Assembly (NCBI GenBank): GCA_965153455.1
Contig: OZ234499.1
Coordinates: forward strand, 13,574,271 to 13,638,270
Origin: Sphagnum compactum
Lineage: Eukaryota > Bryophyta > Sphagnopsida > Sphagnales
Length of the DNA: 64,000 bases
Direction: 5' to 3'
The translations under genes were made by a program, and so were the position numbers. Of the stretch, positions 1 through 18,100 are shown in pieces; position 1 is the first letter of the stretch, and each line of letters starts with the position of its first letter. A model generated the notes under the pieces. The model worked only from the letters and a program-made list of their open reading frames with translations, was not told the origin of the DNA and ran no database searches.

Positions 1-1980
1 TACATATGTAGGTTTCCTTTTGATACTTTTCTAAATATTATAATCTTTCATGGAACTAAGTTTGTGATCTATTTTTTGGAATTTGACAATAGTTAACCTT
101 TAAAATGCATCATCAATCTTGAAATTACTGCTTTAGACCATAATTAATTATTTCTAAATTTTAAAAATTTAGTACTTGCAATAGTTCAAAATGAGTCTAC
201 CCCCAAAACAATCTACTTTTTATTCTAATGAATTTGAATTTTTCACATAATAAGTAAATTTCACAATTTTTGAATTGAATAAATTACTTTTTGTTTGTAC
301 ACTTGATTATGTTTCCATCCCAAGTGCTCACAAAATTCAACCTTTATTTCTTTGGGTAGTTTGGTTAGGTTTCTATTGAACGAAAAAAAGGAAAATCCCA
401 ACCTTGAAAGATTTTACACACCCAATTTTTTTCCAAATTGTTGTGTGATTCATTCAATTTTTTAAAAAAAACTTCTCATTACTTCTTCTAACAAATCCTC
501 ATGTGAACCATGTCAAACATAAACAAACAACAACATTATTTATGAATTGTTTTTACAAACAAAAATGAAAACAAATCCTCAAATAACATCTTTTAAATGC
601 ATCCTTATCTAAAACAACATTATTCTTTTTTTTTTGCTTCACAAAGTCAACATGAATGAATATAATGTCCTAATCTTTAGTGTACCCAAAACCTTAAATT
701 TAATTGGTTTTAACGTAGGTGGTTTCACAAATGACTAGATCAAGTTTTAACTTCATTCACATGAATAATTGTCTAACCAAATCTTAACACATAGTTAATA
801 GCCCAAGTTATTTTGATTGTTTAATACATACAAAGCCATCAAATGGACTTAAATGCAAATTGTGCAAACTAAATTCATGACCAAGTAAACTAAAATTACC
901 AAATGAAGTCATATGTCCAATTTGCTTTGTCGAAAAGATGTATATTCTCTAATGAATCATTTAAACAATAATTCAAAGGTTGGGATGCATAGTCATTTTA
1001 CAAATAATTTTGGGTTAAACTCATTTCTAAGCATGATTGATATACATATTGTAGTCCAAACCAAACACCGAACTCCCCTCCTCCCCCTTGTAGTTTAGGG
1101 TTTAGGGTTTAAACTAAAGTTTAAGGTTGTGGTTCCTTGTAGACTCATCATCATGTGAAATTGACCAACCCATGTACAAGGCCATATCCACTACATGTTA
1201 ATGTAGCTTTCTACTTCTCCATGCAAGTTCTCACCATTTTGTATGTCCTTGTATGGTTGTTGTGAAAGGGGTGTGGGGACCTACGATGTGTGGGGGATTA
1301 ACATGATGGAAATTATGTGTAAATTTCCACCTTTAATGGATGGATAGTAAACAAAAACATGGACAAATTTAGTTTTGGAACAATAGCTCATTTTATTCGA
1401 TGCACCAATTGATTAAAAATCTTGTGTGGAGCAAAGTTGTTTGTTTACAATAATAGATAGCCTTTGTAACATGATAGCTAGCAAATTTTCACCACCAATA
1501 AATTAATGGATCATAGCAACAATTTCTGTTCAACAAAATTGCATGTCTTAGAGAGACCCACTAGCAAAAGAACAAAGTTTTGAGCCCAAAAGAAAAAAGA
1601 AAAAAGAAGAACTGCATATATATATGTAAATTAAACATATTATGGCATAACACATCCATATCCTAAAAACCAAAAATAAAAGGTGTTAAAAATAAACTGT
1701 GAGGGACTTCAAAGAATTCAAGCTCAAGAAAAAACTTTACTTTAACAGGGGATAAATTAAACACCCTTGTTGAAGTAGCTTTAATTACATGGCATACAAA
1801 GGAGGCCTGCATGGAATGGAGAGAGAAAATTAATAACATGTTTTGTGAAGAAATTGAGAATTTTAATTATTTTTGGTGAATCTGAGTTCCAGGAGAAAAC
1901 CAAAAAAATTTATTAAGAATTTGAGAAATGATGTTTTGGTGAATCTCTTGATTTCCAGGACTCTTTTTTTTTTGTTCTTA
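1..1980. other. AT-rich intergenic stretch, no gene seen
   Basis: No protein family, RNA gene or convincing long ORF is visible on either strand. The base composition is strongly AT-rich with many homopolymer runs. The only marked structure is a short telomere-like tract near 1094. The right end probably contains the 3' UTR and poly(A) region of the minus-strand peptide gene, since an AATAAA is present on the minus strand near 1985. Confidence 0.6.
1094..1110 (+). repeat. interstitial telomere-like repeat
   Basis: Two tandem copies of TTTAGGG followed by TTTAAAC. TTTAGGG is the Arabidopsis-type plant telomere unit. Similar short tracts recur at 11283, 44543-44587, 45714-45745 and 54081. Confidence 0.7.
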
Positions 1981-2063
1981 AAATTTTATTAATAAATTTT
2001 GTGTTGGTGTGAAGAATCTTACAATGTATGTTTTTTTCTCTCATTTTTTCTACACATGAACTA

Positions 2064-2965
2064 CTACTGCCTGTGCGGAGGACCTGGGGGACTTCCTGAT
2101 GATGGCAGAGAAGGAACACCAGGGTCAGTGTTGGCACCAGGATCCACATAGTCTGCATGGTCGAAGTTGTAGAGAATTCTCTCCATCAGAATCTCCTCCT
2201 CATGACCAGAGCTACTTGCTGCATGAGCTTTCAATGTCGACAATCTCCTCATGTGGTGCAAATTCTTCACGTCATGCGGCAATCCGGCAATAGCAGCAGC
2301 AGGTTGACGATGTTGTGGGTATAAGCTCTTTTGCACTGCTTCATCCTGCACCATCGATAGTTGATCACACATCATGACCCGTAGCAGCTAGACTTTACAG
2401 TATTCTGTGGTAATGAAAACTCTCATTCAAATACTTACCTGATCATTGTCTTTGGATGCAGCACCAGCGCTGATGATCATATTCGACTTGACGTGGTGCT
2501 CCATATTGTTCATAGCTGCCAGTTGCTGTGAGCTTTCCAGGTTCAACATATGTTGGGTTTCTGCATATGAATATGTTGGAAAAGTGATAGTAAGCACTCT
2601 GATGGCGCAATGATCATGATCTCATCACGGGTCTATCAGAAGTCATGCACTAGTCTACGATCGGCATATATTATAGATGGAGATTGTGATGGAGATTAGC
2701 TTGTGATTCATAAGAAACCTGCAGCAGCAGGGATGCAGCTACCATTACGTGCAAGTCTAATAGAGGAGATTAGATCATCAGCGAAGAAATAATTACCTTG
2801 AGCAGCAGGAATGAATCGAGCAACGATGAAGACAGGGAATAGAGCAATAAAAGTGCAGCAGCACATCAGGAGCAGCTGCAGCCAGCTTCCGGCAGTAATA
2901 TAGTACCACCCCATTTTGCCTCCTCTTCGCGGGGCACGGCGCTGATCTATCTCTAGTCCTGGCAT
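2064..2965 (-). CDS. PSY-like tyrosine-sulfated peptide precursor
   Basis: Three exons by hand: 2797-2965, 2439-2560 and 2064-2345. All have GT/AG borders, and the phases join to 190 codons plus TAG. The start at 2965 gives a basic N-terminus, then a hydrophobic stretch (about residues 29-50, LQLLLMCCC...VFIVARF) fitting a signal peptide; the Met at codon 18 is an alternative start. The last exon carries DYVDPGANTDPGVPS (residues 162-176). This resembles the PSY family motif, in which an Asp-Tyr is tyrosine-sulfated and is followed by DP, AN and DPGxP blocks. PSY peptides are secreted growth regulators released from the C-terminal part of the precursor. Oddities are the missing three-residue spacer between AN and DPG, a Pro/Ser-rich tail after the motif, and a precursor longer than the roughly 70-100 residues typical of flowering plants. 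Assignment rests on this motif plus the signal peptide. Confidence 0.6.
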
Positions 2966-3320
2966 TCTTCTCCTCTCCAGCTATCTCCACAAACAAACCC
3001 ACGATCAGGGGAAAGAAAAACACAATTCCCACCAAAGCTTGTAAAAGCGCTTGCGATGGAGCCGCTTCTCTAAATTACAATCCAAATCTCGCAGAATCTG
3101 AAAGCTCGCCCACAAAAGCTTTGCGTCTCCTCCTCCCTCTTCCTCTTCTTATGCTCGTGCGCGGAGCTCGTCCCGGCGCCTTCTCTTCTCGTGCAGAGAG
3201 AGAGAGAGCGAGAGGGAGAGAACGGGCAGCAACAAACGGGCCGCGTCTCGTGCAGAGAGAAAACGGGCAACGACAACAACAACAACGCCAGGCAGCCTCG
3301 TTGGCCGCTAATTAAGATTA
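2966..3320 (-). promoter_or_regulatory. 5' flank / leader of the PSY-like gene
   Basis: On the minus strand this is a CT-rich stretch (blocks of CTCTCT near 3190-3225), as is common in plant 5' UTRs and core promoters. No clear TATA box was identified, and the transcription start is unknown. Confidence 0.35.
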
Positions 3321-3353
3321 GCCCACTTAAGAGGGTTTCTGGAAACCCCTGAA

Positions 3354-3401
3354 TGACTGAGTCGTGGATGAACCATAAGCGGTTCATCCACAACTCAGTT
3401 A
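3354..3401. repeat. stem-loop with about 20-bp arms
   Basis: Left arm 3357-3374 and right arm 3381-3398 are reverse complements with a single mismatch (18 nt each), around a 6-nt loop. Two further pairs and a wobble extend the stem outward. It lies about 390 bp upstream of the PSY-like start codon. It could be a MITE remnant or a small-RNA hairpin; the sequence alone does not decide. Confidence 0.7.
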
Positions 3402-3465
3402 CCAGCGTTCCAACTGGGTTTAACCTATGTTGTACACTCTCCTACTTTCACTTCACACTACTTAG

Positions 3466-3497
3466 CTACCTACCTACCTACCTACCTACCTACCTAC
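3466..3497. repeat. (CTAC)n tetranucleotide repeat
   Basis: Eight uninterrupted CTAC units. The next about 120 bp carry scattered GTAG words that could pair with it. The whole stretch lies between two copies of the 14-mer CCCACTTAAGAGGG (3322-3335 and 3735-3748). Confidence 0.8.
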
Positions 3498-3887
3498 ATG
3501 GTTAAGTATCATAGGTAAGTAGGTGTCCAATCTCAGTGGTTAACACACAGGTAGGTAAATAGGTAAGGCTACTAGGTGACTACTAGGTAGGTAGATGATA
3601 CATGGTGGTTAGATAGACATGGTGGTTATCACTGGGACAGGAATATGATGAAAAAGTGTTTTCCTGTTGACATATCATCCATATGCTTCTTCATGGTACG
3701 TTGTTGGTGGGTGCCAAAATCCAATTCACTCTACCCCACTTAAGAGGGGCTTGGACAAGGCCTATTTAAATCCTTGCTAAATATATATTGGGGGTAGGAG
3801 AGGTAGTAGGATCTGAATTGCTTGGGTGTAGGTAGGCCATATATATGTATGTCTTAGGATGGTTGTAGGTATGAGAGAGGTAAAAAC

Positions 3888-3959
3888 AAAGGATTTATGT
3901 GGGTGGGATTTAAAGGATTTATGTGGGTGGGATTTAAAGGATTTATGTGGGTGGGATTT
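3888..3959. repeat. perfect 24-bp minisatellite, three copies
   Basis: Units 3888-3911, 3912-3935 and 3936-3959 are identical. Each runs from AAAGGATTTATG to GTGGGTGGGATTT. Because 24 is a multiple of three, one minus-strand frame reads as an eight-residue repeat (KSHPHKSF), but there is no evidence that it is translated. Confidence 0.9.
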
Positions 3960-6421
3960 CAACTATTCATGTGGACTTGTGGGCCTTCCTCTAGTACTCC
4001 AAATCCAAATAAGAGAGAGATAGATGGGTTGGTTGAGCACCTACAATGAAGGAGGGGAAAATCAAATAAAATCTTAAGAATATCAATTGATATATCATGG
4101 AGTTATTAGGTGTATGTGCTTTGGTGAGTAAGAACCGCCGGTTCTGATTAGTAAAGAAATCAAACCCGAACTAGGTATGATTTTCATAACTAGGATTTTG
4201 CAACTGAGATTGGAGGTTCCCTTATAAAAGTAAAGAACCGCCCAACAACACTGGTATCCTATTGCAAAACAATTTAATTTTCTTAGAGTTTTCTGTTTTT
4301 TTATTTTAAAAAAACCCAATTCTTTGGTAATGCAAGGATCTCAAGTCTCATACTTGAAGTAATAGAAAAAAAAAATCAAGGATGGGAACCCATCCATCAA
4401 AAGTACAAGGCAAATGAGAACACAAGTAGACACAACCCAAAGATAAAAACAAAAGCAAACAATCAACAGAAATCAATCAGGTAAAGACCTTATGCAAAGA
4501 GGACTCGTGGCTATGAAATGACAATCAACGATAACAAATAAGACCTAAGACGAAAGAGCTGTTGTCATCTGTCACAAATTGGCTAGTGATGGAGGTGCAC
4601 TAGCTATGATGTGTTGAAGAGATGAGGAACCCCAGAAGTAATCCATGAGTTGATGAGGTTGACATGACCGAGAAAGAGAGAGATACAACTCACTTGATGT
4701 TGCTAGGAGGTAGCAAACTTTGAGATGATCACAGGCTACATTGCATGAACGACTGTCTTTTTATTTCTCTTTGTGTACTTCAATGGATCTCCCCCCTTGA
4801 GAACCATAAAAAGGCAGTTGTGTGTGTGGAGGTTATTTGAAAAATCTTGAAACAATTTGTCGTGATGGATCGGATGAGTCCCAAGTCACTATCCATGATG
4901 GGACAGACACATGTGAATGAATTGCATGACAAGCATGGGATCCTTAGCTAAAAACACGAAGAAAACCCAGTTTGTTGAACATCCAAATCACAATCTGAGA
5001 TCAACAAAACAACAGAGTTATTCGTAAAGTCCCCTGTATGGATGACTTTTACAAATACCTCAACACTTAGCATGAAAGGACGAAGACGGGCTCAATGGCA
5101 GGCCCAAAGACAAGTGACTTTAAAGAATAAGTCTAATCACTGACAAATTATGCTCAAGACCCTCACACACAATGGCACTATCTCCAACTAGCATCATTAG
5201 ACAAAGCAAATTTGTGAAGAAATCACCTCGCGGAATGTGGAACCTAATCCTTTCCACACAAGCAGCGGAAAGTTTTCATGCAAAGTTTTTGACTCCTCGG
5301 CCAATCATTATGACTGGCAAATCAAAAACGGTCATCTCCTTTTACTTCGCCTCTTGGAGGGCACTGTATCTTGAGCCTATTTACAGGCTCCAACTGAGTT
5401 GCACACTATTTCACTGCTACACATCATCCAAAACATAGTTGTGTACAGGCCATTTTACTGGTGTGGGTGAAGGCGCCCTTTGTTTTTTTCTGAACTCATT
5501 TGCAGTCCTTTCTAGCAATGCAGGCTTCAAAAGCAACTTGATCATAGTTAACAAGCTATCAACACAAAAAGTGAAAAAGCTACCAAGAGAAGTTGCCACA
5601 CAGAGGTGACATTCATCAGGACTGTGAAAGCAAGGTGCAACATGATGTGAGTTGCAACAATTAGCATGCTGCTATAGTTACACCTGAAGATCCACCTCCA
5701 ATACTACTAGCTCATCACACACTAGATCCAGATTCACAGCTCTAGAATTCAAGCACATGCACTACAAGCCACCAATGTAAAACTAAATTATCCCTTGAAC
5801 CCTAGAGATGTGCTTATTGCAGTCTAAGACAAAGAACATCTGCCATACTCTTGCAAAAGACTCAATGGACAGTCATGGCATCAGACAAGGACCTGCATAC
5901 CAAATTCCAAAATTCTGCACTGGCTTGGTGAACAATATGCGGAATTAAATTTACAGAATCCACAAAGCCATTGCAGTTTGGGCAGAAATGCACCTGGCTT
6001 CCCCTGCCATGATGACCTTGCACACAAAATAATTTTCATACTGGCATGGGTGAATTGACAGCCATGGAAACTAGCTCAGACAAATAGAAACACAGTGACA
6101 GATACATCATACCACCAGATCCATCCAGAGAGCTTGTGATTTGAGAGCAGGAGGGTTCAACAAAAATGGTGAATAGAATATTAATCGAGGAACAGAATGA
6201 GTCATTGTTCATATTTGTAATTGGGTTCATCAAATTTGTAGTGTCTCTGCAGCGGACTAGAATATAAACTTCTCAGCAGTTGTACATTTGGTCAAGATAA
6301 GGCATAACAAAATCCCATCACAAAATCCCAAAATGACAACAAATACACATGAAGTTTCAATTGAACTGCTGTACATCCTGCCTTTTACATTTGCAGGATA
6401 TTGTCGACCATACTAACGTCC
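3960..6421. other. intergenic stretch plus probable 3' UTR of the malic enzyme gene
   Basis: No gene recognised. The right part, roughly 5.9-6.42 kb, has more balanced composition and probably contains the 3' UTR of the minus-strand malic enzyme gene. A dispersed repeat copy sits at 5350-5478. Confidence 0.5.
5350..5478 (+). repeat. dispersed repeat, copy A
   Basis: This stretch aligns by eye with 56004-56143 in the same orientation. Shared blocks include TGTATCTTG, GCACTATTTCA, TTCATCCAAAA-like and GGCCAT. Translations share an LFH(C/S)YTSSK-like string. The family is unidentified; it is probably a fragment of an old mobile element. Confidence 0.5.
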
Positions 6422-12142
<5,721 letters not shown>

Positions 12143-13010
12143 GATCTCCCGCTGTCTGACTGACTGTCTGTCTGTCTCACTACACACCAGCACAATTTCA
12201 AAACCGATCAGTCAGATCAACAACAAAATTTCGTGACCTCGCGTCCTGTCCATCACCACCACCACCACTACCAGCCCCCGAATGCAGCACACGATTCAGA
12301 CAGACAGACATGAGCGCAGACACGGGTCCATTCACCCCTATCATCTTCTCCAGCAAAAAAACAATTCTCCACAAAATGCATCACATTACACACAAAAAAA
12401 ACACATCCTGAGAATCACACTCTCAGAATCTCTTTCTGAACCAGACTCGTCACCTTGAAACCAATGCAAACACGACGGCCTAGTCCCGACCCCGCTCGAA
12501 CAAAGTCTTCCCGTTTTTTTACAGCTTCCGAGTCTCCACGCACCATACACTAGAGTAGGACCTCTTGAATCACCACGCAAAAGATCAAAAATTCAGGAAC
12601 GACGACAATGAGCTCGGAGAACGGATGCGAAGCAGGAGGAGGAGGAGGAGGAGCAGGAGAGGCTTGTCTATAGAGTTTTTGAATTGGGGGAGCTCTTACT
12701 GGAAATGTGAGTTGTTGTCGCTGATGAGAAGGTAATGAGAATTGACGACAATTGAAGGGAAGAGAAGGTGTAATAAAGGGACGCGCAAGATGGGGAGAAA
12801 TTCCAAGTCAAAATCTCCGAGACGCCGCCTCTTCTCCTTGTGATTCATCTGCCGCTAGTCTTGCCGCACGCCATTGTCAGCGCGCACGTTGCGATGAACG
12901 CATGCGAAGGATTCGCGACCCGGAAGCGCGTCGCGCGAGCGGAGACGACGGCTCGGCCCGGGCAGTGCCAGGCGCAGCCTGACCCGACCCGACCCGTCCT
13001 TCGCAACTGG
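12143..13010 (-). promoter_or_regulatory. GC/CpG-rich promoter side of the malic enzyme gene
   Basis: Just upstream of the malic enzyme start codon the sequence holds CAGACAGACAGT-type short repeats and a possible 5' UTR splice acceptor (a TAG before TGAGACAGAC, near 12177). At about 12.62-12.66 kb there is a GGA-repeat purine tract. From about 12.80 to 13.00 kb the sequence is strikingly CpG-rich, ending in tandem ACCCG units near 12983-12998. This contrasts with the AT-rich surroundings and fits a promoter. No TATA box was assigned. Confidence 0.5.
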
Positions 13011-13046
13011 TAGGTACCTAGTACATGACCTCATAGGTACCTAGTA
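13011..13046 (+). repeat. 13-bp direct repeat containing a GGTACC palindrome
   Basis: TAGGTACCTAGTA occurs exactly at 13011-13023 and 13034-13046, 23 bp apart, at the outer edge of the CpG-rich block. Function unknown. Confidence 0.75.
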
Positions 13047-14961
13047 AATGGCGTGCGTAGGCCACTCATTAAGACCTACGATGATGCATGGACACCACAA
13101 TTTTCACCTTCTTTTACTTTTCGTACCTTTTTGCTTTTGACCCATTTTTTAAAGAACGTTAACGCAGCAACTTTCAACTTTCGGTAAAACAAGAATTTAC
13201 CAAACAAGGCCTTTATTTCTCCCCCAGGTTACCCCACCCAAGACTAATTTAATTATCCACGTGGCGCCCATGCAGTGCCTACAAGATTTTTTCCAGACTT
13301 GTGATTGGCTTACACTATTCTCGTTCGGATAACTCATCATTATCAGGTTAATATAAATAGTTACCATTTTTTTCTTACTATTCAAAAAACTCACTCTCAG
13401 GGTAACTACTAAACATGGTGCCCAATTGTTTTCTTTTTTTACCCAGGTTTACTAAGTTTTTTTTTACCGCTGTCACCAGGCTCTATGGGGGGGTTTCAAA
13501 AATTCAAATTTAGGCTTGCTTGCTTCTTGCATCTTTTAGGTCAATCTTTTTCTTTCTCTTTTCCCCAAAAGAAGATCAAGGATAGAGAGGACCCCATTGG
13601 TCAAACCTTATTTAAAATAAGAGAAAAAAAAAATTTCACATAACATTCACAAAAAGAAGTGTATGGAAAATTTGAACTTCTTAAATGCAAATGACATTAA
13701 ATGGAAACTAGTTTTTATGCATTGACTTAATTATCCCCATAATTTATTTATTTTTAAATTAAATTCAATGGTGTGTCAAGTGTTCATGGACATTTTCTAG
13801 TGTTTTTTTTTTTTTTTGGATGACACCTTACATCCATCAATAATTCTTTGAACAAGGAATGACCTCATGCCTAATTTAGGCATGGGAGGGATCTTGTGTT
13901 TACTTAATTTTAGCCAACAAGATGTTTTTTAAAAAACACGAGATGTTGATCATGTTAAAGATAAAGATGGATCTTACTCGTATAAGTAAGCATATGATCC
14001 TTTTCACCTTGTGATCTACATATGTTTAGGTTTACTATAAGGTTTGTATTGTGTTTTTCTATGGGTAAGAGCATTTCGACTACTTGTTTATTTCAATATG
14101 AAGCAAATGTCATGTATCTAATGGGCTTTAGTATTTTGCTATTGTCAAAAATTAATTGTCACCCATCCATCACTTATAAAATTTCAATTTATATGATTAA
14201 AGGAGGAAAAATTCGTGGGTTGTTTGTGTGTGTGGTTGTGTTGCCTCTCCTATTTGTGTGTGTGTGTGTGTGTTTTTAGGGTTTCTTTTGATCTTGTGTG
14301 TGTTTGGTTGTTTATTTGTTAATGTTTGATTGTAACACATAGATTGATCACAATGGAAGTATGCCACCATCATCTATTTGTGTAAATGCAATCAAACACT
14401 ATTACAAAACCATATTTTTATGCCACTAACATTGTGATTACAATTATTGATGTAACTAAGTTTACTTTGTTTGAAATGTTTTATTTGATTAAGTGGATTA
14501 AAAAATTTAATCAAATCATACAATGTCAGTTACACATGGATTAAAGCATGCCTATTATGGCATGACTAATTTTAATCACTACATGGATGACATGGTTTGC
14601 TACAAACTAAATGTGCTAGATTTGATGAAAATGGTACTTATGTATGTATGTGTAGAATGTAATTTTAGGTCCTCCTACGCATGTAGGTGTGAAGGCCCTA
14701 AGCATGTAGGTAGGTAGATAAGTAATAAATATGTAACTAGATAGATGTATAAGGGTAGTTAGGACAAATGTAAATAGATATATAAAAGTAAATAAGTAGG
14801 CAGGTATAGCAAAATATTTGTCATCCACCCACCTAGTATCAACCTTGATTCATTTCTTAAATTGACATATATTTCATTATTTGTAATTATAATTTGAAAA
14901 ATTCAAAGTGAGAATTTTTTTTATTGTTTATTTTTGTTATGATATTATTTGTCATCACATG

Positions 14962-15016
14962 AAATAATGGTTGGATGGTTAAAATTGTGGCTTGTCACCA
15001 TGTAGGTGATGGGTTC
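14962..15016 (+). repeat. possible tRNA-derived (SINE-like) remnant
   Basis: A-box-like GGATGGTTAAA is followed by a five-pair anticodon-like stem with a 7-nt loop and then a B-box-like GGGTTCAATT. The T-stem does not pair. This resembles the head of a tRNA-derived SINE more than a functional tRNA. Weak evidence. Confidence 0.3.
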
Positions 15017-15058
15017 AATTATTTTTTGTGACACCTTGTTCATGTTTTAATGTTTAAA

Positions 15059-15145
15059 AATGGCTTACATACCTAAGGGAAGCATTACAAGTGGCCCACA
15101 TGACTAAAGGAAGCCTACAAATGGCCTACATTGCTAGGGGAGGGA
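15059..15145 (+). repeat. imperfect tandem repeat, about 30-bp unit, three copies
   Basis: Three successive units start ATGGCTTACAT, TGGCCCACATG and ATGGCCTACATTG. Each continues with a variant of CTAAGGGAAGC. Copies have diverged. Confidence 0.6.
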
Positions 15146-18100
15146 GGCATATATACATGCCTAAAAGGCTTAGGTCCTTCAACCTACATTTTATATCCTT
15201 ACGAATTATAATTAATAAATATTTCTAATTTTAACTATTTGACTCATGTTATTTACAAGTGAACATCAACTAGCACCCATGCTAGTTTGTAGTAAAAAAA
15301 GACAAATCACATCAAGTAAAAATTGTTATTTTTTAATCAAAACAACTATGACAAATGTCCACATAATCAGCAATTTAGTCATGTTTAATGTAATTAAGAT
15401 GTTAGTAAGTGATGTTTGGTACAATTGTTCCCTTTTTAGTATATAATCATTTTGTTCGAGTGTGCTTTTGAATAAAATTTAGTCAAAAAAGGTAATATAA
15501 AAAGCACCATTTGAATTAATGAAAACTTGTAAATGATAAAACAACTTTCACAAATGGTAGTATCAATGAACATCACCATCATCGACATAACTTGTAGTTC
15601 AATCATAGTTCATTCATCACACATTCATAGTTTACTCATAAATCATTCATAGTTTAGTTTTAATTTGAAAGGTTTTTAAGAAGGTTCCTTGAACAATGGA
15701 CATATACGAAAATCTCCATGAATTTTTTTTTGAACTATGTCCCCAAATGGGTATAATTAAAAATACAGATCCTTGTATCTTTCAATTTATTCTACATTAG
15801 TTTGACTATAGTTTTGAATCATCACTTTGTCATTTCATTTCATATTCACATTTTAATATATTATTGGAATTTATTTATTTTTGAGTTGTTGTTTTAAAAA
15901 TGTTGAGTCCATGTCTTTGATTTTCATGTTTTGTGTTTGTAATTAAATTTAGGCTTGTTTTTTCCATTGTTGGTCTTGGTTTTATGTGCCTTAGAAATCT
16001 CTTTGTGTTTATAGGTTTTGTGCCCATGACAAAATGTTGTTTATGCAAATTTGTTAATCCAAATAGGCAAAGCACCTAAACATTGGCATGGTGGTTCTCT
16101 ATTAGAACATCAAGGCAATTTTGATCAATAAAAAGATGTGGGACACTATCAAATTTGGAGGGACAATTTTGCTTCATCTTTAGTCTATGATGATAAGTCT
16201 TTGCAAGAAATAGAAGATGAAAATGTTTTCTCATTTGTAGAATCGTGAATGTTATTTATTTTCATGTGTGGTCACTTGGGCATTTATGTCATCTAAAAAT
16301 GTATGTAGTATGGCCTTGAGAATGCTAGCGCACAACATTATAGCAATTGCCACCAATGAATATCATCATTTGGTCAAAATCATTGCTGTTGATTGTTTGA
16401 AGCACAAAAGTGATCTAAAGAGATTTTTGAGAAAGGGTAGTAACTATCCAAGGTCAATTTGGATAAGCAAAGCAATTGAAAATCAACACCAACCCAAAAA
16501 TCTTTGTTTTGGTAAGTGCATGGTTGGGTGTACCAAAATTTGGTAAGAAAAATCATCCACTAAAGTTCATTTTCATAATGTATTTTACACTACATCATCA
16601 TGTGACACAATGCATAGGGATATCACAATTATAAATCTTAAATCCTTTTTTCCATTGAAAATTAATTACATTTAAAGGTCATTGAATAAAAACTTTTTGC
16701 AAAATCCCAACATGAATCACCATATTTTCAATATATATGTTATGGACTTTTGAAAAAACTAGTTGATTTTACCTTGTAAAAAATCCCTAACTCAATATTT
16801 TTAATGACACAAAAACATTCAATTATATTTTCATCATTAAAATGTTTACATTAAACCAAGTCCCTTCTTAGTTTAAAATGAAACTATCAACCTTAATTAA
16901 ACTATCAACTAAGTCCAAATTTTTTTTAAAAAGTTTTTAGTGCTACACTCCTTAAATTTGACTTTAAAAATTCATAACTTAAAAATTTTTATCTTGTAAG
17001 CATCGCAATCAATTGACTCATGTATATAATCAAGTCTACGTACCCTTAAAAATGAGTCCCTATTGACAAAGCCTAACAACATGTACAATAAAACATAACA
17101 ATGGAAATCACACTTACTTTTTAAATAATCGGCATTGTTACTTCAAAAGTCATCTACCCAACCATGCACTTGAAATGTTAGATTATATGCACTATAGATG
17201 AAAAAACTTACGCAATTGCTTGGCAAGGGCAAAATTCACTCACAAAGTAAATAAAAATTGATCCTACTAAAAGCATTTGTTGATCAATATGTATGGATAT
17301 GGCCATGCTTATTTTGGTTTGCATGGATACAACAACTTGAACTCCGTTAAATTTTTAGGTAGGATCCACATGGTGACATCATATGGAGCCCATTCAACAA
17401 AGTGTTGGCTTTCTTTCCTCCTCTTGCATATGTGCACACATACCAAATGAGCAAATCCTATTGGGTGGTGTGGTCTTTGGGTTGCTTTGTCAAACTTGGT
17501 CTTGGCATCCTAAGGAAGGAAGGAAGAAGGCTTTGTTGTAGTTGGACTTTCTCATGCTTTTTTTCTCTTTCTTTTGAATCTTTCCTTACGGGCTTTGGAA
17601 TAATTCTTTTTTGGCTTGACCATGCATTGTCTAGTCTCTCCCATACACCTTTTTTTTTTTTTTTTTTTAAATGAAAAAATTGTCTAAACGTCTTTTTAGG
17701 TTGACTCACCATTTATGGTCAAAGCTTCTAAGAACTTTGTTGAACTTGAATGGGTCTCAATATTAGACTTGGTCCATATCATGTGTTTTTTGTTTTCTTC
17801 TTAACAAAGAATACAAATGAAAGAAAAGGAAAACCCTAACTCCACAATGAGAACTTGTCATTTGTTGAGTGTGATTGGAACCAAGCACTAGGGTAAAGCT
17901 AACTTGGGATAGAAAGTGAGTAAATAACCCAAAAAGAAAATAAAAAATCCTTTTTTTTTCCTCTTTTTCTCCAAATTGAAAGCCTTTAAAAACCCAAAAA
18001 ACAACCTAGACTTTTAGGCAACAACTAATGATGTAGGCCATCTTTTTTTTTTGGGGGGGTGTGTGTGGGGGCAAGGGGAGGCCCAACTTAGTCAAAAACT

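Noticed and set aside
3466-3640. Possible CRISPR-like array
   Set aside because: The repeats are tetranucleotide runs without spacers, in plant nuclear DNA.
3777-3962. Repeat protein with KSHPHKSF units
   Set aside because: It is a direct translation of the 24-bp minisatellite, with no signal peptide or supporting structure.
16268-16546. 92-codon plus-strand ORF in AT-rich DNA
   Set aside because: No similarity to a known family that I can recognise, and no splice or promoter context.
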